6,041 bases of DNA from NCBI GenBank assembly GCA_004297555.1, contig SCSV01000011.1:1-6041 (forward strand), written 5' to 3'. This DNA comes from Salinibacterium sp. Its GTDB lineage: Bacteria; Actinomycetota; Actinomycetes; Actinomycetales; Microbacteriaceae. Below, in pieces: positions 1 to 5,155 of this stretch. The notes under the pieces were generated by a model, which did no database searches, was not told the origin of the DNA, and worked only from the letters and a program-made list of their open reading frames with translations. Each line of letters starts with the position of its first letter. Positions within the stretch are counted from its first letter, which is position 1. The position numbers and the translations under genes are program-made.

Positions 1-930
1 CCAGAGATACGCAGCGAATGACGTCCCAGCAAGATGCCGCACGAGCGCGTTGTCATTGAGAACCTGCCAGAACCGAAACTCGCTCGGCACACCAGCCCAG
101 ATGACCAGAACTGTGCCCGCGACCGGGAGTGCAGCCGCGTAGCCCGGGAACGGGGTCACCGCAGTGAACAGAATCAGGCTCGCGGCGATGAGTGCCCAAC
201 CCAGGAGCGAGGCGACCAGCCGAATCGCGGGCACCCTAGAGACGGAAACGCCGAAATAGGCGAGGAGACCACCGGCCGCGAGTTCCCAGAACCGCGCCGC
301 AGTATTGAAGAACGCCGAGTTCGGGTTGCTCATGGTCGTCAGAATCGAAAAGGCCAGCGAGGCCGTGGCGACCAGGCCAAGCACAATCCCTAACACCCGG
401 CGGGAAGACCCCGGCAAGTATCGCGACGTGGCCCAATAGACCCCAGCAAGCAGGGCGGGCCAGAGAACATAGAACTGCTCTTCGACAGAAAGAGACCAAT
501 AGTGCTGAACCGGTGAGGGCAGCGCCGTCGCCCCGAGGTAATCCACGCTCGCCGCAGCAAGCCACCAGTTTTCGACGAAGGCGGTGCTTGCGAGAATCTG
601 GCCGACGAATCCTTGCCAGTCGACCATAGACGAAATCGCAATCACCCCAGCGAGGCACGCGAGCAGGACCACGGTGGCGGCGGGCAGGATGCGTCGCGCG
701 CGTCGCGCATAGAACGCGGCAAATGAGATGCGGCCAGAGTCCCGCAATTCCGAAAGTAGATGTGACGTGATCAGATACCCGGAGATGACGAAGAAGACGT
801 CGACCCCGACGAATCCACCGGGCACTCTGGCCGGCCAGAAGTGGAACAGCACGACAGCGAGCACCGCGATCATCCGCAGGGCTTGGATCTCGTGCCGGAT
901 CTCGCGGCCTCGCGCCTCTGTGCGTTTCAA
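1..930 (-). CDS. Acyltransferase 3 family membrane O-acyltransferase (OafA-like), N-terminal part
   Basis: This is the first 310 codons of an integral-membrane acyltransferase; the gene continues past the left edge. The frame is open without a stop from 930 to 1. Family motifs seen: the R-x10-H pair (R19, H30, in RMIAVLAVVLFH) that carries the proposed catalytic histidine; GGFVGVDVFFVISGYLIT at about 39-55; RRARRILPA at 76-84; VQHYWSLSVEEQFYVLWP at 141-158; RFWELAAGG at 213-221; and FAAYLW at the edge. Hydrophobic segments lie at about 84-100, 179-199, 215-230 and 238-256. Known family members move acetyl or other acyl groups across the membrane onto surface polysaccharides, peptidoglycan or lipids. 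The HYWSLSVEEQFY subtype often carries a C-terminal SGNH domain, which would lie outside this window. R19 requires a start upstream of the ATG at 873. TTG at 930 is the only good candidate (CTG at 879 would leave almost no N-terminus), and an in-frame TGA at 963-961 closes the frame upstream. No Shine-Dalgarno is present because tRNA-Met lies immediately upstream. The acyl substrate cannot be told. Confidence 0.9.
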   Translation of the reverse strand, partial: MKRTEARGREIRHEIQALRMIAVLAVVLFHFWPARVPGGFVGVDVFFVISGYLITSHLLSELRDSGRISFAAFYARRARRILPAATVVLLACLAGVIAISSMVDWQGFVGQILASTAFVENWWLAAASVDYLGATALPSPVQHYWSLSVEEQFYVLWPALLAGVYWATSRYLPGSSRRVLGIVLGLVATASLAFSILTTMSNPNSAFFNTAARFWELAAGGLLAYFGVSVSRVPAIRLVASLLGWALIAASLILFTAVTPFPGYAAALPVAGTVLVIWAGVPSEFRFWQVLNDNALVRHLAGTSFAAYLW

Positions 931-931
931 G

Positions 932-1005
932 TAGCTGGGGCGGGATTCGAACCCGCGACCTCACGATTATGAGTCGTGCGCTCTCACCAACTGAGCTACC
1001 CAGCC
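932..1005 (-). tRNA. tRNA-Met (CAT anticodon)
   Basis: A 74-nt cloverleaf can be folded by hand. The acceptor stem GGCTGGG pairs with CCCAGCT (one G-T wobble). The D arm is GCTC/GAGC. The anticodon stem CACGA/TCGTG holds the loop CTCATAA, with anticodon CAT at 971-969. The T arm GCGGG/CCCGC holds the normal loop TTCGAAT. The discriminator is A at 932, and CCA is not encoded. The acceptor has a 1-72 pair (G-T), unlike the mismatched end of initiator tRNA, so elongator Met is favoured; tRNA-Ile2 with a modified CAT cannot be excluded. It is 31 bp downstream of tRNA-Thr and probably cotranscribed with it. No terminator separates it from the acyltransferase. Confidence 0.95.
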
Positions 1006-1036
1006 ACGTGGCATCCGCTTCTTTGAGCGTATACCG

Positions 1037-1108
<72 letters not shown>

Positions 1109-1142
1109 GCGCAAAGAACGTTCCCGTCCGTTTGGCACCGTA

Positions 1143-1152
1143 AGAGACTAGC
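1143..1152 (-). promoter_or_regulatory. Possible extended -10 promoter for the tRNA-Thr/tRNA-Met unit
   Basis: On the minus strand the sequence TGCTAGTCT (-10 hexamer TAGTCT at 1150-1145, preceded by TGC) lies about 36 bases upstream of the mature tRNA-Thr 5' end. It fits the extended -10 pattern TGn-TAnnnT. No -35 hexamer is recognisable 17 bases upstream. A promoter is expected in this 73-bp divergent gap, but the exact site is a guess. Confidence 0.25.
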
Positions 1153-1169
1153 ACCCCACTTCCGTTCGG

Positions 1170-1181
1170 TATCGTGTTGGG
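1170..1181 (+). promoter_or_regulatory. Candidate leaderless promoter (-10) of the GH13 gene
   Basis: TATCGT at 1170-1175 fits the TAnnnT -10 pattern of actinobacterial housekeeping promoters. It is followed by six bases (GTTGGG) and then the ATG. That spacing would place the transcript start on or next to the start codon. There is no Shine-Dalgarno in the preceding 20 bases and no clear -35, both usual for leaderless actinobacterial genes. No operator repeat is visible. Confidence 0.4.
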
Positions 1182-2861
1182 ATGTCCCAGCCCAGCGCCA
1201 CCGAGTGGTGGCGCACCGCGGTCATCTACCAGATCTACCCGAGGTCGTTCTCGGACTCCAACGGGGATGGCGTCGGCGACCTGCCGGGCATCACCAAACG
1301 CCTCCCGGCCCTCGCCGAACTCGGCATCGATGCGGTCTGGCTCTCGCCGTTCTTCCGCTCGCCCCAGAAGGATGCCGGCTACGACGTCTCCGACTATTGC
1401 GACGTCGACCCGCTCTTCGGCACGCTCGCCGACTTCGACGAGTTGCTACAAACCGCACACGGTTTCGGCCTCAAAGTCATCGTCGACATGGTGCCCAATC
1501 ACACCTCCGACCAGCACCCCTGGTTCCAAGCCGCCCTGGCCGCGGGCGAGAATTCGCCTGAGCGGGATCGCTACATGTTCCGCAACGGCAAAGGCAAGGG
1601 CGGTGCGACCCCACCTAATAACTGGGAGTCGGTATTCGGCGGCTCGATGTGGAACCGCGTCGCGCGACCAGACGGCACGCCCGGCCAGTGGTACCTGCAC
1701 ATCTTTGACTCCTCCCAGCCTGACCTCAACTGGGAGAACCCCTGGGTGCGCGAGCAGTTCGAGCGCATCCTGCGGTTCTGGCTCGACCGGGGTGCCGACG
1801 GGTTCCGGGTGGATGTTGCCCACGGCATGATCAAGAAGCACGGGCTGCCGAACTACACGCCCCCTGCCGAGGCCGCGAGCATGGGCGGCGCGACCGACCT
1901 GGCGCCCACAATGGTGGACCCGCAACCGATCGCTGAGCCGCCCTACTGGGGCCAGCCCGGCGTGCACGAGATCTGGCGCGACTGGCATCGCGTGCTGGCT
2001 GAATACGAGGGCGATCGCGTTCTGTGTGCTGAGGCCTGGGTCGACCCGCTCGAGAAAGTCGCGAAATGGGTGCGGCCCGACGAGATGAATCAGGCCTTCA
2101 ACTTCGCCTTCATGTTCACCGCTTGGCGGGGTCCCGCGCTGCGCCGCGTGATCAAAGAATCGATCAAGGCGTTCTCGGGCGTGGGCGCGCCGAGCACGTG
2201 GGTGCTCTCCAATCATGATGTTGTCCGGCACGCGTCTCGTCTCGCGCTCAGGCACGACAGTCCCCAGGGGGCCGGCATTGGCCCGAAGTCACCGGGTAAG
2301 CCCGACCGCGCCGTGGGGTTGCGCCGGGCTCGCGCCGCGACATCCCTCATGCTCGCCCTGCCCGGAAGCGCCTACCTCTACCAAGGCGAAGAGCTCGGCC
2401 TGCCCGAAGACATCGAGTTGCCCGACTCGGCCCGGCAAGACCCCACCTGGTTTCGCACCAAAGGCGAAAAATACGGGCGGGACGGATGCCGTGTGCCGAT
2501 CCCTTGGGAGGCTGGCGAGCCCGCGTTCGGCTTCAGTGCCTCGGGCAAGAGCTGGCTGCCGCAGCCGTCGGATTGGGGTGCTTATGCACGCGCATCTCAG
2601 GCGGGTAAACCGGGTAGCACCCTCGAGCTCTACCGCGCGGCGCTGCAATTGCGCCGGCGATATGGCCTCGCGAGCGCGCGGCTGGAATGGTTGCGAGGAT
2701 TCGGCAGCGCCGTGGTGGCATTCCGAGTCGCCGGGGTCACCGTGATTTCCAATCTGGGGCCGAAATCCGTGGACCTGCCCGATGCCGAGATCCTGCTGGC
2801 GAGCGAAACGATCGTCGATCGGGTTCTACCCCGCGACACGACGGTGTGGCTGGGCAGTTAG
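1182..2861 (+). CDS. GH13 alpha-glucosidase (oligo-1,6-glucosidase-like)
   Basis: A 559-residue glycoside hydrolase of clan GH-H that releases glucose from the non-reducing end of short alpha-glucosides. There is no signal peptide, so it is cytoplasmic and would act on imported oligosaccharides. The (beta/alpha)8 barrel starts at WWRTAVIYQIYPRSF (9-23). A calcium-loop-like DSNGDGVGD lies at 25-33, region I DMVPNH at 102-107, the QPDLN signature of the oligo-1,6-glucosidase group at 179-183, nucleophile D211 in GFRVDVAHG, acid/base E284 in CAEAW, and transition-state D346 in LSNHD. The length matches the family (about 550-560). Valine 212 directly after the nucleophile corresponds to the residue linked to alpha-1,6 preference in Bacillus and yeast isomaltases, but substrate use (isomaltose, maltose, sucrose, trehalose) is not settled by sequence. 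The ATG at 1182 is chosen because it lies 12 residues ahead of the conserved AVIYQIYP and sits correctly behind a -10 element. The gene stands alone on the plus strand; its TAG shares bases with the opposing peptidase stop. Confidence 0.93.
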   Translation: MSQPSATEWWRTAVIYQIYPRSFSDSNGDGVGDLPGITKRLPALAELGIDAVWLSPFFRSPQKDAGYDVSDYCDVDPLFGTLADFDELLQTAHGFGLKVIVDMVPNHTSDQHPWFQAALAAGENSPERDRYMFRNGKGKGGATPPNNWESVFGGSMWNRVARPDGTPGQWYLHIFDSSQPDLNWENPWVREQFERILRFWLDRGADGFRVDVAHGMIKKHGLPNYTPPAEAASMGGATDLAPTMVDPQPIAEPPYWGQPGVHEIWRDWHRVLAEYEGDRVLCAEAWVDPLEKVAKWVRPDEMNQAFNFAFMFTAWRGPALRRVIKESIKAFSGVGAPSTWVLSNHDVVRHASRLALRHDSPQGAGIGPKSPGKPDRAVGLRRARAATSLMLALPGSAYLYQGEELGLPEDIELPDSARQDPTWFRTKGEKYGRDGCRVPIPWEAGEPAFGFSASGKSWLPQPSDWGAYARASQAGKPGSTLELYRAALQLRRRYGLASARLEWLRGFGSAVVAFRVAGVTVISNLGPKSVDLPDAEILLASETIVDRVLPRDTTVWLGS

Positions 2862-4102
2862 CTCTTGTTCGTGGCGTTAGCCGTCAGCCACTTGAACGGA
2901 TCGACTGCCACGCCGTCCGGGTGAACCTCGAAATGCAGGTGCGCCCCGGTCGATGAACCTGTTGATCCGACCAGGCCCACGAAGTCGCCGACCGAAACGT
3001 GGTCGCCAACCTTGAGTGGGCTGGATCCGTGCTGCATATGGGCGTAGAGACTCTCCACCATCTGACCGTTGATGGTGTGCTGAATGATCACGCAGTTGCC
3101 GAAGCCGTACGTTTCGTCAGTGTGGCTCGTCACGACACCATCGGCGATCACTTGGATCGGGTTGCCCTCCCCGGGCGTGAAGTCGAGTCCCTTGTGGAAC
3201 GTCGAGCAGCCCAGACACGGTGCAACCCGCGCGCCCCAACCCGAGGATATTGTCACCGAGTACGGGAACGGCCAGCGCACCGCCCCGAAGGTTGGAGTGA
3301 ACGTGTAAATGCTGTTGCCATATTCGAGCCGTTGAAGCTCGGCGAACGAGACCACGTTGAACGCGTCGCGTTGAGCCGAGGGATCATCGGCTTGGTCAGA
3401 TACCGCGAGAGTCTGGGTGTCGGCCTGCCGGTAACCGGCGGGAGTCGATGCAGCGTACGACGACGGATCGGCGAAGATGCTGGTCGGGGTCGTGGTCGAC
3501 ACCACGAAGGCACCGACGATGAGCAGAGCAAGAAACGAGAACGCTTTGGATGCCCGCCTCCGCGTTGAGGCAACGCTGAACGTCACACGCGGCTGCGGCC
3601 CTCTGCTCTTGCGCTGCGCTCTCGGCAGCCGCGGGGCGCGGCCCTTCAACGTGCCGACTGGCTGGGTCGTCGACTGCTCGGCGAAGAAGCTCGGGGCGGA
3701 GCCTTCCCTGGCTGTGGAGAGCAGGGTATCCCAATCGGAGCCGGAGACGACCGATGCCGCAGGCGCGGCGGATGCGGCGGCACCGTTCTCCTGCATCCGC
3801 GCTTGCCTGCGGGTGAGCGGAGCGGATGCCGCAGGCGGAACGGCGCCACCAACGGCCGAAGGTGCGGGCATCGCGGCAGCCGGCGTCACGGGAGCAGGCA
3901 TGGCAGGAGGCGGTGCCATAGCGGCAATGGCGGGGGCGGAAACGGCCGGCGCGATCGGCGCCACCTCTCCAGTATCGAAGGAACCAAGCGACCAGGATCC
4001 GGCCATCGACGAGCCGTGTGTCGGTGCTTCAGCCTGCTCGTCTGTCTTGGCGGTGGGGCCAAGGCCGAGGATGGCGAAAATGTCGGTGTCTGGTGAAGCC
4101 AC
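2858..4102 (-). CDS. Membrane-anchored M23 family metallopeptidase (LytM-type peptidoglycan endopeptidase)
   Basis: A 414-residue zinc endopeptidase predicted to cut peptidoglycan cross-bridges outside the membrane. Order: a cytoplasmic N-terminus (1-184), mostly Ala/Pro-rich and probably disordered (about 45-118), opening with DIFAILGLG and containing DWDTLLSTAREG (123-134); a basic stretch with RKSRG and TRRRASK (about 155-186); one membrane segment at about 187-203 acting as signal anchor; a linker; then the M23 domain at about 278-405. Zinc ligands and catalytic residues are visible: H303 and D307 in HKGLD, H355 in YAHM, H388 and H390 in GAHLHFEV. The full motif set suggests an active enzyme rather than a degenerate EnvC/NlpD-type activator. 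C296 and C299 lie just before the first zinc ligand. The start is GTG at 4102. It lacks a usable Shine-Dalgarno (only AGG two bases away), but its first base is the last base of the stop of a small upstream ORF, so translational coupling is likely. A later start at M33 is possible. Confidence 0.92.
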   Translation of the reverse strand: MASPDTDIFAILGLGPTAKTDEQAEAPTHGSSMAGSWSLGSFDTGEVAPIAPAVSAPAIAAMAPPPAMPAPVTPAAAMPAPSAVGGAVPPAASAPLTRRQARMQENGAAASAAPAASVVSGSDWDTLLSTAREGSAPSFFAEQSTTQPVGTLKGRAPRLPRAQRKSRGPQPRVTFSVASTRRRASKAFSFLALLIVGAFVVSTTTPTSIFADPSSYAASTPAGYRQADTQTLAVSDQADDPSAQRDAFNVVSFAELQRLEYGNSIYTFTPTFGAVRWPFPYSVTISSGWGARVAPCLGCSTFHKGLDFTPGEGNPIQVIADGVVTSHTDETYGFGNCVIIQHTINGQMVESLYAHMQHGSSPLKVGDHVSVGDFVGLVGSTGSSTGAHLHFEVHPDGVAVDPFKWLTANATNKS

Positions 4103-4170
4103 TACCTGCGCACCGCCATGGCGTCGAGCGGCCCTGGGGTCAGCACCGCGGCGTGATCACGCAGGTACAT
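4102..4170 (-). CDS. Small ORF (22 aa) upstream of and overlapping the M23 peptidase
   Basis: An ATG at 4170 preceded by AGAGGAG (4183-4177) six bases away opens a 22-codon frame that begins MYLRDHAAVL and ends AMAVRR, closing with TAG at 4104-4102. The G of this stop is the first base of the peptidase GTG. It has the best ribosome binding site in the window, while the peptidase has none of its own, so the frame probably delivers ribosomes to the peptidase by termination-reinitiation. I do not recognise the peptide; it has no signal or membrane segment. Alternatives: a true leader peptide, the genuine N-terminus of the peptidase split by a one- or two-base sequencing error, or a chance frame. 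The strong Shine-Dalgarno argues against chance. Confidence 0.5.
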   Translation of the reverse strand: MYLRDHAAVLTPGPLDAMAVRR

Positions 4171-4183
4171 GGGCCACTCCTCT

Positions 4184-4212
4184 AAAACGAGATCGCCGCC
4201 TGAGCGACGATC
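4184..4212 (-). terminator. Stem-loop plus T-run: terminator of the upstream unit or leader attenuator
   Basis: On the minus strand GATCGTCGC (4212-4204) pairs with GCGGCGATC (4199-4191) around the tetraloop TCAG, giving nine pairs with one U-G wobble. It is followed by TC, G and TTTT (4187-4184). This is the shape of an intrinsic terminator with a weak U tract. It ends directly before the AGAGGAG Shine-Dalgarno of the small ORF. It could end read-through from the phosphatase gene, or act in cis on the peptidase transcript if that starts upstream of it. Confidence 0.4.
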
Positions 4213-4225
4213 CAATTCTTCGGGC

Positions 4226-4255
4226 ATTGTGCGCGCTGAAACCGCGCGCGGGCAA
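4226..4255 (-). promoter_or_regulatory. Weak candidate promoter for the small ORF and M23 peptidase
   Basis: TTGCCC (4255-4250) and CACAAT (4231-4226), each matching four of six consensus bases, are separated by 18 bases on the minus strand. Transcription would begin near 4219 and place the 4212-4191 stem-loop in the leader. The spacer itself is an inverted repeat of GCGCGC (4231-4236 and 4244-4249), which could be an operator or chance in GC-rich DNA. TAAAGT at 4272-4267 is an alternative -10. Confidence 0.25.
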
Positions 4256-4273
4256 CGGATTCGTAAACTTTAT

Positions 4274-4305
4274 CCTTCGAGCGCGCCGAAGGCCAGTCGA
4301 CCGGC
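4274..4305 (-). repeat. Tandem small inverted repeats directly after the phosphatase stop codon
   Basis: Immediately after the TAA (4308-4306) the minus strand reads GCCGG-TCGA-CTGGC (4305-4292), a five-pair hairpin. This abuts CCTTCG (4292-4287) and CGAAGG (4279-4274), a perfect six-base inverted repeat with a seven-base GC-rich loop. No T-run follows. They may protect or define the 3' end of the phosphatase mRNA, or help rho-type termination; a protein-binding site is also possible. Confidence 0.35.
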
Positions 4306-5103
4306 TTACGTCAAGAGTTCTCTCAGGGTTGTTTCGAGCTGAGCGGCGACATCCGGGTGCCCGGCAAGAGTGAATTCGCGGCTCGGAGCGGTCTCGTTCA
4401 GGCCGCTCACGCGCGCACCTGCCTCGCGCGCGATGAGACTGCCTGCTGCATGATCCCAGGGGGCGAGTGAGGTCTCGAAGTAGGCGTTGAGGCGACCCGT
4501 CGCGACAAAGCACAGGTCGAGTGATGCGGTGCCCTGTCGGCGGATGTCCCGCACGAGCGGCAATAGCCCCGCAATCAACTTTCCTTGGCGCGCGCGAACA
4601 TCGGAGTCGTACCCGAAGCCGGTCGCAACAAGCGCTTGGGAGAGTTCCACCCCTTCTGCGACGGCAATCGAAGCGCCACCGAGAAACGCGCCGCCACCCT
4701 TTTCGGCCGTAAACAGCTCGCCCGATGCCGGATTGAAAACGCAACCGGCGAGCGCATCCCAGGTCAGCGGGTCGGGCTCGCCCTCGACGACGGCGATGCT
4801 CACCGCATAGTGCGGGATGCCATAGAGGTAGTTGACCGTGCCATCGATCGGATCCACCACCCAGTTCAGTCCGCTCGTGCCCGTCTCAGCGCCACTCTCC
4901 TCGCCAAGGAAGCCGTCGTTCGGACGGGCATCCGCGAGGGCCGCGCGGATGAGCGCCTCGGCATCGCGATCGGCTTGAGTGACGACATCCACAGGCGAGG
5001 ACTTGGTCGCGGCCACCTCGACAACGTGCAAGCGCCGCAGTGCAGCAAGCTCCCCAGCTCGGATCGCAACATCTCGAGCAATGGCGAGGAGATCGTGGGG
5101 CAC
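4306..5103 (-). CDS. Inositol monophosphatase family protein
   Basis: A 265-residue Mg2+-dependent, Li+-sensitive-type phosphatase of the IMPase/SuhB fold, cytoplasmic, with the length usual for the family. Motifs: SSPVDVVTQAD (35-45), the metal-binding GEES (67-70), signature 1 WVVDPIDGTVNY (81-92) with metal ligands D84 and D87, and signature 2 APWDHAAGSLIAREAG (214-229) with D217. All expected metal ligands are present, so it should be active. Family members hydrolyse myo-inositol-1-phosphate and, in various cases, histidinol phosphate, fructose-1,6-bisphosphate or PAP; sequence alone does not separate these. In actinobacteria inositol feeds phosphatidylinositol and mycothiol, which fits an envelope-related neighbourhood but proves nothing. 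The start is GTG at 5103, giving MPHDLLAIARDVA; there is no Shine-Dalgarno, but a -10-like TAGGCT lies six bases upstream. It is 52 bp downstream of the glycosyltransferase and may be read from its own promoter as well. Confidence 0.92.
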   Translation of the reverse strand: MPHDLLAIARDVAIRAGELAALRRLHVVEVAATKSSPVDVVTQADRDAEALIRAALADARPNDGFLGEESGAETGTSGLNWVVDPIDGTVNYLYGIPHYAVSIAVVEGEPDPLTWDALAGCVFNPASGELFTAEKGGGAFLGGASIAVAEGVELSQALVATGFGYDSDVRARQGKLIAGLLPLVRDIRRQGTASLDLCFVATGRLNAYFETSLAPWDHAAGSLIAREAGARVSGLNETAPSREFTLAGHPDVAAQLETTLRELLT

Positions 5104-5115
5104 CCGCCAAGCCTA
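5104..5115 (-). promoter_or_regulatory. Candidate leaderless promoter (-10) of the IMPase-family gene
   Basis: TAGGCT (5115-5110, minus strand) fits TAnnnT and is followed by six bases (TGGCGG) and the GTG start, the same spacing as in front of the GH13 gene. It overlaps the 8-bp palindrome GCCTAGGC (5111-5118). There is no Shine-Dalgarno and no convincing -35. A transcript from here would begin at or beside the GTG. Confidence 0.35.
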
Positions 5116-5155
5116 GGCGAGCGTAGTCGCGACAAAGATCACGAAGGCTGAGCCC

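Noticed and set aside
932..950. tRNA-Met 3' end as an attachment site of an integrated element.
   Set aside because: No second copy of this stretch and no integrase gene was found in the window, so only the possibility is noted.
236..964. Minus-strand open frame of 242 codons beginning inside tRNA-Met.
   Set aside because: It is a shifted frame of the acyltransferase: Arg/Cys-rich translation with no family motif, whereas the frame starting at 930 carries every acyltransferase motif.
1117..1124. GAACGTTC palindrome upstream of tRNA-Thr.
   Set aside because: An eight-base palindrome alone is weak; there are no flanking matches to a known operator.
1446..2255. Minus-strand open frame of 269 codons inside the GH13 gene.
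   Set aside because: Antisense of a complete catalytic domain with all motifs on the plus strand; long antisense frames are expected at this GC content.
3753..3837. Direct repeat GATGCCGCAGGCG at 3753-3765 and 3825-3837.
   Set aside because: Two copies within the Ala-rich coding stretch, explained by repeated Asp/Ala/Pro-type low-complexity codons; not a mobile or regulatory repeat.
4103..4305. Cyclic-di-AMP (ydaO-type) riboswitch ahead of the peptidase, as known for some actinobacterial cell-wall hydrolases.
   Set aside because: Only small local hairpins are seen; the long multi-helix fold and conserved blocks of that riboswitch could not be recognised in 203 bases.
3477..4373. Plus-strand open frame of 298 codons, Ala/Gly-rich, opposite the M23 gene.
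   Set aside because: Low-complexity antisense shadow of the Ala/Pro-rich GC-rich tail; it runs across the end of the phosphatase gene as well and shows no domain or ribosome site.
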